A DNA stretch of 41,519 nucleotides from Streptomyces lonarensis. Lineage in GTDB: Bacteria; Actinomycetota; Actinomycetes; Streptomycetales; Streptomycetaceae. Every line of letters begins with the position of its first letter. Positions within the stretch are counted from its first letter, which is position 1. Where the stretch lies: NCBI RefSeq assembly GCF_012033735.1, contig NZ_JAAVJD010000021.1:1-41519 (forward strand). Reading direction: 5' to 3'. Below are positions 1 to 10,928 of the stretch, in pieces. The notes under the pieces are model-generated. The model was not told where the DNA came from, did no database searches, and worked only from the letters and a program-made list of their open reading frames with translations. The position numbers were made by a program, and so were the translations under genes.

Positions 1-578
1 GCCCCGGGCTGCCCGCCGCCCGCCGGGCCGTCGGGGCCCTCCCCCGCCCGGGGGCGTGCCCACCACAGCGCGGAGAGCGCCACCAGGCCGTGGATCAGCG
101 CGATCCGCAGCCCCAGCGCCTGGCCGTCGCCGAGGACGCGGTCGGCCGCCGCAGCGTCCGCCGCGAGGATGCGGAGCAGCTGGAGGACGGCGGCGGCGAT
201 GACGACCGCCACCAGGGTCTGCCGCCACAGCGCGAACTCCGCCCGGATGCGCTCCCGGCCGCGGGCGGGCGGCTTCGGCGGTTTCGGGCCCCGGCCGGTG
301 CGGTGGGCGGCGTGCGCGTCGGCCCAGCGCACCAGCCGATGGCCGTAGGACACCGTGAATCCCAGGTAGAGCGCGGCCAGGACGTGGCGCGTCCCGGGTT
401 CGGCTCCCCGCGCCAGATCGACGGCGGTGGCCGTCAGCAGCAGCACGTCGATGAGCGGGACGCACAGCAGCAGGACCGCGCCGGCCCGGGGCCGGTGCAG
501 CAGGTAGCGCAGCGCCAGGCCGGCGCCCAGGACGAGCCAGAAGCCGATCTCCGCGGCGACGATCAGCGCAATGATCAC
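1..578 (-). CDS. Conserved integral membrane protein, 3' end cut by the window edge
   Basis: The GTG start at 578 follows a strong GAGGAGGT ribosome binding site. About 192 codons are visible before the frame runs off the left edge without a stop. The product has roughly five hydrophobic segments, near residues 2-25, 31-50, 63-80, 112-133 and 150-170, with a basic Pro/Lys/Arg cytoplasmic loop near residues 90-105. The last visible residues are Gly/Pro-rich and polar, so the C-terminus is probably close. It resembles small multi-spanning membrane proteins of unknown function common in actinobacteria; I do not recognise a named family. It points the same way as the downstream GIDE-type gene, about 150 bp away. 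Confidence 0.7.
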   Translation of the reverse strand, partial: MIIALIVAAEIGFWLVLGAGLALRYLLHRPRAGAVLLLCVPLIDVLLLTATAVDLARGAEPGTRHVLAALYLGFTVSYGHRLVRWADAHAAHRTGRGPKPPKPPARGRERIRAEFALWRQTLVAVVIAAAVLQLLRILAADAAAADRVLGDGQALGLRIALIHGLVALSALWWARPRAGEGPDGPAGGGQPG

Positions 579-728
579 AGCGACCTCCTCGTGGTCTCCC
601 ACGAGCCTGCCGCCGCTGCCCGCCCCCGCGCGTCGTCGGACGAGACGACCGTGCCCCGCCGGCCTGCACCCTTCGGCGTACGCCTGCGCCGCGCGCCGGG
701 GCGGGGGCGGCACCGCAGGGGCCCGGGC

Positions 729-1502
729 TCAGCCCAGCAGGGCCGCCAGCAGTCCCACCACCGCTACCACGCCGAGGACGACGGCCGCGACACGGAAGCC
801 GCGCTCCTTCTTCCCCTCGGAGCTCAGCAGCTCCTCCTGGGTGCGGGTGGAGACCAGGTGGAGGCCGCCGTCGGCCGGCGCCCCCACCACCAGGCGCCCC
901 GTGGAGTCGTCGGCCTCGCCGTGGACGAACACCGTCCGGCCCGGCAGCAGCGCCCACTCCTCGTACCGGTAGCCGACGGTTCCGCTGCGGGACCCGATCG
1001 GCAGCGAGAACGAGCCGAAGGTGATCGCGTTCTGCCCCCGGCCGCCGCCCTTCTCGAAGTTGTCGAGGATCTTCTCCGGCTGGTCCACCCCCTTGCCGGG
1101 GCTGACCAGCACGTCGCCGGTGGCGTCCCGGACGCGGAAGTCCGCCCCGCTGGTGTGCTCGGAGACGACGCGGCTGCGTTCCTGCCGCTTGGTGTTGCCG
1201 TTGTTGTCCCGCACGGTCTCCCAGTACTTGTGGGTGACCTTGTGGCGGTGCCAGACGCACTCGCGCTGCGCCAGCTGGGAGGTGAGCGGCTGCCCGTCCG
1301 GCTGGACGGCGCCGACGACCTCGACCGCGTAGCGGAACTGGCCCGGTCCGGCCGCGTCGCCGGCGGCCCGGTGCAGCTGGTTCACCTCGTCGGCGGTGAA
1401 CGTCTCCACCCTGCGCAGCGTCTTCGCACGGCCCTGCGCCGAGCGGGCCGCGAAGAAGCAGACCACCGCGGCGACCGCTGCTATGAGACCGATCCAGATC
1501 AT
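729..1502 (-). CDS. GIDE-domain (E3 ubiquitin ligase-like) membrane protein
   Basis: This encodes 257 aa. The start is the ATG at 1502 after AGGGGG; an upstream in-frame extension to 1574 has no support. There is an N-terminal membrane anchor (about residues 2-20), a soluble middle and a second hydrophobic segment near residues 237-255, with the C-terminus at the membrane. The central region, with an RECVWHRHKVTHKYWE-like stretch and a later segment on phosphorylation-free polar loops, resembles the GIDE domain of mitochondrial MUL1/MULAN. Bacterial copies lack the RING finger, and none is visible here, so ligase activity should not be assumed. It is divergent from the sensor kinase gene across about 155 bp. 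Function is unknown. Confidence 0.75.
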   Translation of the reverse strand: MIWIGLIAAVAAVVCFFAARSAQGRAKTLRRVETFTADEVNQLHRAAGDAAGPGQFRYAVEVVGAVQPDGQPLTSQLAQRECVWHRHKVTHKYWETVRDNNGNTKRQERSRVVSEHTSGADFRVRDATGDVLVSPGKGVDQPEKILDNFEKGGGRGQNAITFGSFSLPIGSRSGTVGYRYEEWALLPGRTVFVHGEADDSTGRLVVGAPADGGLHLVSTRTQEELLSSEGKKERGFRVAAVVLGVVAVVGLLAALLG

Positions 1503-1657
1503 GGAACCCCCTAGTCGTACCGATGAGCACGCCCCCGGGGCGCCCACCGGTTCCAGGGGCCGAGCGGCCCGCACGTCCCGTCCGTCCGCCGGGCGAGCCC
1601 GGCGCCGCGGCCCGTCCCCGGTGCGGCCGTATCAACCTATCGGGCAGCATGGGCACC

Positions 1658-2956
1658 ATGAGCCGGCGCCGACCGCATCGTGACGACCTGGTGATCTGCG
1701 TCGCCGGGCTGGCGGCGGGGGTCCTCAGCTGGCGGCTGGGGCTGTACAACGACCCGACGGCCGGTGCCCGCTGGGGCGCGCTGGTGCTGGTGCCGCTGGC
1801 GGTGATGGCCGGGGCGGAGCTGCTGCGGCGCATCGCGCCGCTGACGGGGCTGGGGGTGGGTGTCCTCGCGCTGGTCGCGGACGTGTTGACCGGGTCGCTG
1901 CTGGTGACGGTGGTGATGTTCAGCGACCTGGTCTACGCGGCGGCCTGCTACGGCCCCCGGCGTGCCGCGCGGGCGCTGGTCCCGGCCTCCGTCGCCTGCT
2001 CGGTGGGGGTGACGGTGGGGGTGCTGGTGCTGGTGCGGCGGCCGGAGGCACTGGTGCTGGGGGCGGTCCTGGCGCTGGTCACCCTGGCCCCGGCCTCCAG
2101 CGGCCTGTTGGTGCGGGGCCACCGGGAGGCCGCTGACGCCGAGCGGCTGCGGGCCGAGCAGACGGCGCTGCTGGCGGAGATGGACCGGACGCAGGCGGTG
2201 GTGGCGGAGCGGTCGCGGATGGCGCGGGAACTCCACGACGTGGTGGCGGGACACCTCTCGGCCATCGCGATCCATGCGACCGCCGCGCTGGCGCGCGACG
2301 AGGCGGAGGCCCGGCAGCGGGCGCTGGGCGTGATCCGGGAGAACAGCACGCAAGGGCTCGCGGAGATGCGGCGGCTCATCGGCATCCTGCGGGAGGCCGG
2401 GGACGCCGCGGCGCCGGGGCCGGGCGAGTCGGGGCCGACGGGTCCGACGGGGTCGTCGGACCCGGTCGCGCCGACCCTCGACGGGCTCGACGCCCTGGTG
2501 GCACGGTCGGGGCGCGGCGGTGCGGCGGCGGGGCTGCGCTTCGAGCTGGTGAACGGCGCCGCCGGGGCCGGACCGCTGCCGGCCCCGGTGGAGCTGGCCG
2601 CGTACCGGGTCGTCCAGGAGGCGCTGGCCAACGCCGTGCGGCACGCGGCGCCGGGAACGGTGCGGGTGGAGCTGCGGATCGAGGGCGGGGCGCTGCTGGT
2701 GGCGGTGGCGAGTCCGCTGGGCGAGAGCCGCTCACCGCGGGTGGCGAGCGCGGGGGCGGGGCTGGTGGGGATGGCGGAGCGGGCCGAGCTGCTCGGCGGC
2801 ACATTCACGGCCGGGCCGGAGCCGGCGAGGGCCGGCGGGCCGGGCGCGTGGTGGTGGGTGCGGGTCTCGCTGCCCGTGGACGGCCGGCGCCCCGGCGGCA
2901 CGGAGCGGACTGCGGAGTCGGAGAGCCCCGGTGGGGCCGGAGAGGCGGACGGATGA
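1658..2956 (+). CDS. Sensor histidine kinase, NarL-partner (HisKA_3) type
   Basis: This is a two-component sensor kinase of about 432 aa that autophosphorylates on His and signals to the response regulator overlapping its 3' end. The N-terminal half (residues about 10-150) holds four to five membrane helices with almost no extracellular loop. It is followed by a coiled dimerisation helix with the H-box ARELHD (phospho-acceptor His about 193) and a HATPase_c domain (about 300-410) with a VVQEALANAVRHA N-box. A low-complexity Gly/Pro/Ser linker lies near residues 245-275. Start choice is uncertain: ATG 1658 is used, ATG 1649 is equally possible, and neither has a strong ribosome site. The stimulus cannot be read from the sequence. 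Confidence 0.88.
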   Translation: MSRRRPHRDDLVICVAGLAAGVLSWRLGLYNDPTAGARWGALVLVPLAVMAGAELLRRIAPLTGLGVGVLALVADVLTGSLLVTVVMFSDLVYAAACYGPRRAARALVPASVACSVGVTVGVLVLVRRPEALVLGAVLALVTLAPASSGLLVRGHREAADAERLRAEQTALLAEMDRTQAVVAERSRMARELHDVVAGHLSAIAIHATAALARDEAEARQRALGVIRENSTQGLAEMRRLIGILREAGDAAAPGPGESGPTGPTGSSDPVAPTLDGLDALVARSGRGGAAAGLRFELVNGAAGAGPLPAPVELAAYRVVQEALANAVRHAAPGTVRVELRIEGGALLVAVASPLGESRSPRVASAGAGLVGMAERAELLGGTFTAGPEPARAGGPGAWWWVRVSLPVDGRRPGGTERTAESESPGGAGEADG

Positions 2957-3672
2957 ACGCGGCGGACAGCGAGCGCGGGGCGGACGGCGGGCACGGGGCG
3001 GATCGGCCGGAGAGCGCGCTGCGCGTGGTGGTGGCCGAGGACCAGTCCGCGGTGCGCGCGGGGCTGGTGCTGATCCTCACGGGAGCGCCGGACATCGAGG
3101 TGGTCGCCGAGGTGCCGGACGGCGAGCGGGCGGTGGCCGCCGCCCGGGAGTTCCGGCCGGACGTGGTGCTGATGGACGTGCAGATGCCGCGGCTGGACGG
3201 CGTGGCGGCGACCCGCCTGATCGCCCGGGAGGGGCTGGCGGACGTGCTGGTGCTGACCACGTTCGACCTGGACGAGTACGTCTTCGGGGCGCTGCGGGCC
3301 GGGGCGGCGGGTTTCCTGCTCAAGGACGCGGAGGCGTCGGAGCTGGTGACCGCGGTCCGCGCGGTGGGGCGGGGCGAGGGGGTGATCGCGCCGGCGGTGA
3401 CCCGCCGGTTGATCGCCGAGTTCGGGCGGGTCCCGGCGGGGTCGGCGGCGGCAGCGGCCCGGGAGCGCGAGGCGCGGCTGGCGCCGTTGACGCCGCGGGA
3501 GCGGGCGGTGCTGGTCGAAGTGGCGCAGGGGCTGTCCAACGCGGAGATCGGACGGCGTCTCGGCATGGCGGAAGCCACCGCGAAGACCCATCTCAGCAGG
3601 GTGCTCACCAAGCTCGACCTGCGCAGTCGCGTGCAAGCAGCCATGTTGGCACGGGAGTTGGGGCTGGTCTGA
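2953..3672 (+). CDS. NarL/FixJ-family response regulator
   Basis: This 239 aa protein starts at the ATG inside the ATGA overlap with the kinase stop, so the pair is translationally coupled. A 20-residue unstructured N-terminus precedes the receiver domain (about 22-140), with acidic pocket residues AED, the phospho-acceptor Asp75 in LMDVQMPRLDG, and the conserved Lys in FLLKDA. The C-terminal LuxR-type HTH (about 175-239; LTPRERAVL and LSNAEIGRRL) binds DNA. The target genes are unknown. The chitinase directly downstream carries its own DasR-type promoter, so control of it by this pair is possible but not shown. Confidence 0.92.
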   Translation: MNAADSERGADGGHGADRPESALRVVVAEDQSAVRAGLVLILTGAPDIEVVAEVPDGERAVAAAREFRPDVVLMDVQMPRLDGVAATRLIAREGLADVLVLTTFDLDEYVFGALRAGAAGFLLKDAEASELVTAVRAVGRGEGVIAPAVTRRLIAEFGRVPAGSAAAAAREREARLAPLTPRERAVLVEVAQGLSNAEIGRRLGMAEATAKTHLSRVLTKLDLRSRVQAAMLARELGLV

Positions 3673-3708
3673 ACGGCCGGTGCGGGCGCGGTGCGGCGGA
3701 TTCCGCAT

Positions 3709-3751
3709 GGGTCGAGACCTATTGACCGCTGGTCTGGACCAGTCCTAATCT
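3709..3751 (+). promoter_or_regulatory. Chitinase promoter with paired 12-bp repeats
   Basis: A -35-like TTGACC (3722-3727) and -10-like TAATCT (3746-3751) are separated by 18 bp. Two copies of the 12-bp element known from Streptomyces chitinase promoters (TGGTCCAGACCT) flank or fill this promoter: GGGTCGAGACCT at 3709-3720 (10/12 matches) and TGGTCTGGACCA at 3730-3741 (9/12), starting 21 bp apart. The second copy sits in the -35/-10 spacer, as expected for steric repression. Confidence 0.75.
3728..3743. promoter_or_regulatory. DasR-responsive element (dre)
   Basis: The 16-bp site GCTGGTCTGGACCAGT is a near-perfect inverted repeat and matches the DasR operator consensus ACTGGTCTAGACCAGT at 14 of 16 positions. 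DasR is the GntR-family repressor of chitin and N-acetylglucosamine use in Streptomyces, released by glucosamine-6-phosphate. Its place between the -35 and -10 of the chitinase promoter supports direct control. Confidence 0.82.
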
Positions 3752-3846
3752 CATCGCATCTGCTGTGAGCGCATTCATGACAAGTCGTGCTCGCGGGCGG
3801 CGCAGATTCCCCCTCGATCTGTCTGACCGACCCCCCGGGAGTTCCC

Positions 3847-5529
3847 TTGCTGTCAACGACCTCGGAAGATCACAGATCCCGCCTCAGTCGCAGGCTGGTC
3901 ACCCTCCTCGTCGTCCTCGCCCTGCCGCTCACCGCGCTCGTCGCGCTGGCGAGCCCGGCCCAGGCGGCGACCGCCACCGCGTCCTTCACCCGGACCACCC
4001 AGTGGGAATCCGGCTACGACGCCCGCTGGACCGTGACCAACACGGGCAGCACCCCGCTCCAGGGCTGGACCGTCACCTGGACCTTCCCCGAGGGCACCTC
4101 CACCTCCACCCTCTGGGACGGGACCCTCACCCGGGACGGCAACCGCTACACCGTCACCAACGCCGGTTGGAACGGCACCCTGGCCCCCGGGGCGAGCACC
4201 TCCTTCGGCTTCAGCGCCCGGGGCACCGGCGACCCGATCGACTGCCGGGTCAACGGCTCCCCCTGTGACGGCGGCTCGGACCCGACCGACCCCGACCCCA
4301 CGGACCCGGACCCCACGGACCCGGACCCCACGGACCCGGACCCCACGGACCCGGACCCGACCGACCCGACGGACCCGACGGACCCGACCGACCCCGGCAA
4401 CCCGGGCAACCCCGGTGACTCGGTCGTCACCGGCTACTTCACCGAGTGGGGCGTCTACGACCGCAACTACCACGCCCGGAACATCGTCACCTCCGGCTCG
4501 GCCGAGCGGCTCACCCACATCAACTACGCCTTCGGCAACGTGCAGAACGGCCGCTGCACCATGGGCGACGCCTACGCGGCGACCGACCGCGCCTACACCG
4601 CCGCCGAGAGCGTCGACGGGGTGGCCGACACCTGGGACCAGCCGCTGCGCGGCAACTTCAACCAGCTACTCAAGCTCAAGGAGCAGTACCCCCACCTCAA
4701 GATCGTGTGGTCGTTCGGCGGCTGGACCTGGTCCGGTGGCTTCCCCGACGCGATGCAGGACCCCGAGGCGTTCGCCCGCTCCTGCTTCGAGCTGGTCAAC
4801 GACCCGCGCTGGGAGGGCGTCTTCGACGGCATCGACCTGGACTGGGAGTACCCCAACGGCTGCGGGCTCAGCTGCGACAGCAGCGGGCCGCGCATCTTCG
4901 GCGACATGATGAAGGCGTTCCGGGCCGAGTTCGGCGACCAGCTGGTCACCGCCGCCATCACCGCCGACGCCTCCACCGGCGGCAAGATCGACGCCGTCGA
5001 CTACGCCTACGGGGCGGAGTACTCGGACCTGATCCACGTCATGACGTACGACTTCTTCGGGGCGTTCGCAGCGCAGGGGCCGACCGCCCCGCACTCCCCG
5101 CTGACCTCCTACCCGGGCATCCCGGCCCAGGGCTTCAACAGCGCGGACGCCATCGCCAAGCTGAAGGCGCAGGGTGTCCCCGCGGAGAAGCTCACCCTCG
5201 GCATCGGCTTCTACGGCCGGGGCTGGACCGGGGTCACCCAGTCCGCGCCGGGCGGCAGCGCGACCGGGGCGGCCCCGGGCCGCTACGAGGCGGGGATCGA
5301 GGACTACAAGGTCCTCAAGGAGCGGTGCCCCGCCACCGGCACCGTCGGCGGGACCGCCTACGCCCACTGCGGCACCCAGTGGTGGTCCTACGACACCCCG
5401 GCCACCGTCCTGTCGAAGATGGCCTGGGCGAACCAGCAGGGCCTCGGCGGCGCGATGTTCTGGGAGCTGAGCGGTGACACCACCAACGGCGAGCTGATCC
5501 GCGCCATCGACCAGGGGCTGAACGGCTAG
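3847..5529 (+). CDS. Secreted chitinase: CBM2 + linker + GH18
   Basis: This extracellular endochitinase of 560 aa hydrolyses beta-1,4-GlcNAc bonds. The TTG start at 3847 is chosen because GGGAG lies five bases upstream; no ATG or GTG in frame has a comparable site. A Sec signal peptide (basic RSRLSRR, hydrophobic core, ASPAQA cleavage near residue 40) leads to a CBM2 carbohydrate-binding module (about 41-142). A repetitive Asp-Pro-Thr linker (about 143-190) follows, then the GH18 catalytic domain (about 195-560) with the signature DGIDLDWE (acid Glu about 334), the SFGGWTWS strand and the C-terminal MFWELSGD strand. Promoter elements point to DasR control. It is monocistronic, with a strong hairpin terminator after the stop. 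Confidence 0.95.
   Translation: MLSTTSEDHRSRLSRRLVTLLVVLALPLTALVALASPAQAATATASFTRTTQWESGYDARWTVTNTGSTPLQGWTVTWTFPEGTSTSTLWDGTLTRDGNRYTVTNAGWNGTLAPGASTSFGFSARGTGDPIDCRVNGSPCDGGSDPTDPDPTDPDPTDPDPTDPDPTDPDPTDPTDPTDPTDPGNPGNPGDSVVTGYFTEWGVYDRNYHARNIVTSGSAERLTHINYAFGNVQNGRCTMGDAYAATDRAYTAAESVDGVADTWDQPLRGNFNQLLKLKEQYPHLKIVWSFGGWTWSGGFPDAMQDPEAFARSCFELVNDPRWEGVFDGIDLDWEYPNGCGLSCDSSGPRIFGDMMKAFRAEFGDQLVTAAITADASTGGKIDAVDYAYGAEYSDLIHVMTYDFFGAFAAQGPTAPHSPLTSYPGIPAQGFNSADAIAKLKAQGVPAEKLTLGIGFYGRGWTGVTQSAPGGSATGAAPGRYEAGIEDYKVLKERCPATGTVGGTAYAHCGTQWWSYDTPATVLSKMAWANQQGLGGAMFWELSGDTTNGELIRAIDQGLNG
4276..4402 (+). repeat. 15-bp minisatellite encoding the chitinase linker
   Basis: Tandem units close to CCGGACCCCACGGAC encode repeated Pro-Asp-Pro-Thr-Asp, then shorter Thr-Asp-Pro units. 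This is the flexible linker between binding and catalytic domains. Near-identical units suggest length variation by slippage. Confidence 0.85.
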
Positions 5530-5567
5530 CCCCACTCCCGGGCGGGCCCACCCCGCCCCACCCGGCA

Positions 5568-5607
5568 CCGGCCGGGGAGACGGTCCGCCCGCCGTCTCCC
5601 CGGCCGG
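5568..5607 (+). terminator. Rho-independent-type terminator after chitinase
   Basis: A perfect 16-bp stem (CCGGCCGGGGAGACGG paired with its complement) with an 8-nt loop lies 39 bp after the chitinase stop. There is no U-tract, which is common for Streptomyces terminators. Confidence 0.85.
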
Positions 5608-5639
5608 CACACGTTCCGGCCACGGAACGCCGTCCGGCA

Positions 5640-5669
5640 GCCGCTCCCGGGTCGGGCCCCGGGAGCGGC
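5640..5669. terminator. Hairpin between convergent genes
   Basis: A perfect 12-bp stem GCCGCTCCCGGG/CCCGGGAGCGGC with a 6-nt loop lies between the convergent chitinase and DUF2550 genes. It could stop transcription from either side. Confidence 0.65.
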
Positions 5670-5730
5670 GACGCTCGGCGCCCCCGTGGGATCGACGTCG
5701 GACGCCCGCGGAGACGCGCGGAGACGACAC

Positions 5731-5755
5731 AGCCGCAGGCGGGAGACCTGCGGCT
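5731..5755 (-). terminator. Hairpin terminator of the atp/DUF2550 transcript
   Basis: A 9-bp stem AGCCGCAGG/CCTGCGGCT with a 7-nt loop lies about 95 bp after the DUF2550 stop on the minus strand. It is the last of three hairpins in this convergent gap. Confidence 0.55.
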
Positions 5756-5850
5756 CGGGAACTGCGGGGTGCGGGGTGCGGGGCTGCCGCGGGGCGGGTT
5801 CGGACACGGGCGCGCCGCGCGGGGCTGCGACCGGTGGAGCCGGACGGGGC

Positions 5851-6297
5851 TCAGGCGACGTTGACGCGCTGGCCGGGCGGTGCCGCCTCCAGCCAGGCGA
5901 GGAACCCCGTGAGGGCGTCCTCGCTCATCGCCAGCTCCAGGTCCATCGACTCGTGGCGACACGCCAGGACGACGGCACCGGAGAGGAGCGCCAGCTCCTC
6001 CTCGCCGTGGGGCCTGCGGCGGTCGCGCACCTGGATGCTGTCGCGCCGCAGCGTCATCCGCGGGCGGGGCGCGTAGGAGAAGACACGGAACCACTCGATG
6101 TGGTCACCGTTGTACCGGGCGACCCCGTAGACCCACCCCTTGCCGGGCGACGTACCCGCCGCCGGGGGGGTCCACCGGGCACTGCAGTCGAACGTGCCGC
6201 CGGGACGCTGGATCAGCCGCCGGCGGACGCCGAACGCGAGCAGTCCCACCGGCACCAGTGCCAGCAGGACCGCGCACACCACGAGTACGAGGACCAT
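5851..6297 (-). CDS. DUF2550 family membrane-anchored protein
   Basis: This 148 aa protein has one N-terminal transmembrane helix (about residues 2-23), a basic RRRLIQRPGGTF stretch right after it, and a small soluble domain with GWVYGVARY and a WFRVFSYAPRP segment. These match the actinobacterial DUF2550 family, which regularly follows atpC (as Rv1312 does in Mycobacterium tuberculosis). The start is ATG 6297 with GGAGG about 10 bases upstream. It lies 45 bp after atpC and is probably the last gene of the atp transcript. Its role is unknown; the conserved position hints at a link to ATP synthase or the membrane, but nothing in the sequence proves it. Confidence 0.9.
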   Translation of the reverse strand: MVLVLVVCAVLLALVPVGLLAFGVRRRLIQRPGGTFDCSARWTPPAAGTSPGKGWVYGVARYNGDHIEWFRVFSYAPRPRMTLRRDSIQVRDRRRPHGEEELALLSGAVVLACRHESMDLELAMSEDALTGFLAWLEAAPPGQRVNVA

Positions 6298-6342
6298 CTA
6301 CGAGCGACCTCCTCGAACTCCGGTGATTCGTCGGGACCGCGG

Positions 6343-6726
6343 TCAGTTCTTCCTGGCCGCTGCCGCGAGACGTACGTGGGCGCGACGCTCCGCGTGGGAG
6401 TCGGTGTCGGCCTTCGCCTTCTCCAACGCACGCTCGGCGCGCTCGACGTCGATCTCGTCGGCCAGCTCGGCGATCTCCGCGAGCACCGACAGCTTACCGT
6501 CAGCGTAGGAGAGGAATCCGCCGTGCACCGCCGCGACGACCGTGCCCTGCCCGCTCTCGCCGGTGGTGCGGATCGTCACGGGACCCGTCTGCAGCACGCC
6601 CAGCAGCGGCTGGTGGTTGGGCATGATGCCGATGTCACCCGACGTGGTGCGGGCGATGACCATGTCGGCCTTGCCCGACCAGACACTGCGGTCCGCCGCG
6701 ACCAGCTCGACGTCCAGCTCAGCCAC
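6343..6726 (-). CDS. atpC: ATP synthase F1 epsilon subunit
   Basis: This 127 aa protein is part of the central stalk and regulates rotation and ATP hydrolysis. The N-terminal beta-sandwich (about 1-85) contains the family segment GDIGIMPNHQPLLG, and the C-terminal helical hairpin (about 88-127) is short and Ala/Arg/Glu-rich. The GTG start at 6726 follows AAGGAG with five bases spacing. It is last of the eight structural genes and is separated from atpD by a strong hairpin. Confidence 0.97.
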   Translation of the reverse strand: MAELDVELVAADRSVWSGKADMVIARTTSGDIGIMPNHQPLLGVLQTGPVTIRTTGESGQGTVVAAVHGGFLSYADGKLSVLAEIAELADEIDVERAERALEKAKADTDSHAERRAHVRLAAAARKN

Positions 6727-6799
6727 GATGGCTCCTTAACGATGGAAAGCTGATGAGTTGGGAAGTGGGGCCGTCTTCCGCGAACGGCTCCGGGAGTGT

Positions 6800-6837
6800 C
6801 CCGAGGGGGGGCGGGGCGGCACCCCGCCCCCCTCGGG
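6800..6837 (-). promoter_or_regulatory. Stable hairpin between atpD and atpC
   Basis: A G/C stem of 16 bp (CCCGAG plus a G run, CGGGG, with one bulged G) and a 5-nt loop fills the 124-bp atpD-atpC gap, 13 bp after the atpD stop. It could attenuate transcription into atpC or protect the 3' end of atpD mRNA. Confidence 0.7.
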
Positions 6838-6850
6838 AACGATCCGGGTG

Positions 6851-9222
<2,372 letters not shown>

Positions 9223-9224
9223 GC

Positions 9225-10796
9225 TCAGCCCTCGCCCAGGAGCTGGCCGTCCGAGGTCTCGAACTGCTGCTTGAACTTGTTCACCGCGACACCGATGGCG
9301 GCGACGGTGTCCTTGGACATCTTCTTGCCCTCGCGGATGGAGGTGAGAAGGTCCTTCTCCTCGCGGCCCAGGTGGTCCAGGAGCTCCCGCTCGAAGCGGC
9401 GGATGTCGCCGACCGGGATGTCGTCCATCAGACCGTTGGTGCCGGCCCAGACGGAGACGACCTGGTTCTCGGTCGGGAAGGGGTTGTACTGCTCCTGCTT
9501 GAGCAGCTCCACCATCCGCTTGCCGCGCTCCAGCGCGGACTTCGAGGCGGCGTCCAGGTCGGAACCGAAGGCGGCGAACGCCTCCAGCTCGCGATACTGG
9601 GCCAGGTCGACACGGAGCGAACCGGTGATCTGCTTGACCGCCGGGTGCTGCGCGGAGCCACCGACACGGGAGACCGAGATACCCACGTTCAGCGCGGGAC
9701 GGACGCCCGCGTTGAAGAGGTCGGACTCCAGGAAGCACTGGCCGTCGGTGATGGAGATGACGTTGGTCGGGATGAACGCCGAGACGTCGTTGGCCTTGGT
9801 CTCGACGATCGGCAGACCGGTCATCGAACCGGAGCCCATCTCGTCGGAGAGCTTGGCGCAGCGCTCCAGCAGACGGGAGTGCAGGTAGAAGACGTCGCCC
9901 GGGTAGGCCTCGCGCCCCGGCGGGCGACGGAGCAGGAGGGAGACGGCGCGGTAGGCGTCGGCCTGCTTCGACAGGTCGTCGAAGATGATCAGGACGTGCT
10001 TGCCCTCGTACATCCACTGCTGGCCGATGGCCGAGCCGGTGTAGGGGGCGAGGTACTTGAAGCCCGCCGGGTCGGAGGCGGGGGCGGCCACGATGGTGGT
10101 GTACTCCAGCGCGCCGGCCTCCTCCAGGGCACCGCGCACCGAGGCGATGGTGGAGCCCTTCTGGCCGATGGCGACGTAGATGCAGCGGACCTGCTTCTTC
10201 GGGTCGCCGGTGCGCCAGTTGGCGCGCTGGTTGATGATGGTGTCGACCGCGAGGGCGGTCTTGCCGGTCTGCCGGTCGCCGATGATCAGCTGACGCTGAC
10301 CGCGGCCGATCGGGGTCATCGTGTCGACGGCCTTGTAGCCGGTCTCCATCGGCTCGTGCACCGACTTGCGCTGCATGACCGTGGGCGCCTGCAGTTCCAG
10401 CGCGCGGCGGCCCGAGGTCTCGATGTCGCCGAGACCGTCGATGGGGGCGCCCAGCGGGTCGACGACCCGGCCGAGGTAGCCCTCGCCGACACCGACCGAG
10501 AGCACCTCACCGGTGCGCTGCACCGGCTGGCCCTCCTCGATGCCGCTGAACTCGCCGAGCACGACGGCACCGATCTCGCGCTCCTCGAGGTTGAGGGCGA
10601 GGCCGAGGGTGCCGTCCTCGAACTTCAGAAGTTCGTTCGCCATCGCCGAGGGAAGACCCTCGACCTTCGCGATGCCGTCACCGGCAGCGCTGACCGTGCC
10701 GACCTCTTCGCGCGAGGCGGCGTCCGGCGTGTACGACTGGACGAAATTCTCCAGCGCGTCCCGGATCTCATCCGGCCGGATCGTGAGCTCCGCCAT
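9225..10796 (-). CDS. atpA: ATP synthase F1 alpha subunit
   Basis: This non-catalytic nucleotide-binding subunit has 523 aa. The start is ATG 10796 ([15 protein letters not shown]), with AGGGA upstream; the open frame extends further but has no start support. The P-loop is GDRQTGKT (Lys about 179). The [13 protein letters not shown] signature and the C-terminal helical domain are intact. It is preceded by a 132-bp gap with two hairpins, the widest gap within the F1 part of the operon. Confidence 0.98.
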   Translation of the reverse strand: MAELTIRPDEIRDALENFVQSYTPDAASREEVGTVSAAGDGIAKVEGLPSAMANELLKFEDGTLGLALNLEEREIGAVVLGEFSGIEEGQPVQRTGEVLSVGVGEGYLGRVVDPLGAPIDGLGDIETSGRRALELQAPTVMQRKSVHEPMETGYKAVDTMTPIGRGQRQLIIGDRQTGKTALAVDTIINQRANWRTGDPKKQVRCIYVAIGQKGSTIASVRGALEEAGALEYTTIVAAPASDPAGFKYLAPYTGSAIGQQWMYEGKHVLIIFDDLSKQADAYRAVSLLLRRPPGREAYPGDVFYLHSRLLERCAKLSDEMGSGSMTGLPIVETKANDVSAFIPTNVISITDGQCFLESDLFNAGVRPALNVGISVSRVGGSAQHPAVKQITGSLRVDLAQYRELEAFAAFGSDLDAASKSALERGKRMVELLKQEQYNPFPTENQVVSVWAGTNGLMDDIPVGDIRRFERELLDHLGREEKDLLTSIREGKKMSKDTVAAIGVAVNKFKQQFETSDGQLLGEG

Positions 10797-10816
10797 CTGG
10801 GTTCCCTGCTCTCCTT

Positions 10817-10915
10817 GTTGGGACCGTAAGTCTTCGTACGGCCCAACTCGGGCCGCTGAACACTGCTTCTTGAGTTGGTAGGGCGCGCTATCCGCCGGCC
10901 CGCGCACGGGCCGGC
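10817..10915 (-). promoter_or_regulatory. Two hairpins in the atpH-atpA gap
   Basis: One stem is at 10894-10915 (GCCGGCCCG/CGGGCCGGC, 4-nt loop). The other is at 10817-10847 (GTTGGG-CCGTA paired with TACGG-CCCAAC, one bulge, 8-nt loop). The second ends 21 bp before the atpA start, so it may shape the atpA mRNA 5' end after processing. Confidence 0.65.
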
Positions 10916-10928
10916 CGGACGTTCGCGC

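Noticed and set aside
90..1514. Plus-strand open frame of 474 codons at the left end
   Set aside because: It is opposite the membrane protein and GIDE-type genes, which have ribosome sites and membrane segments; the plus product is low-complexity.
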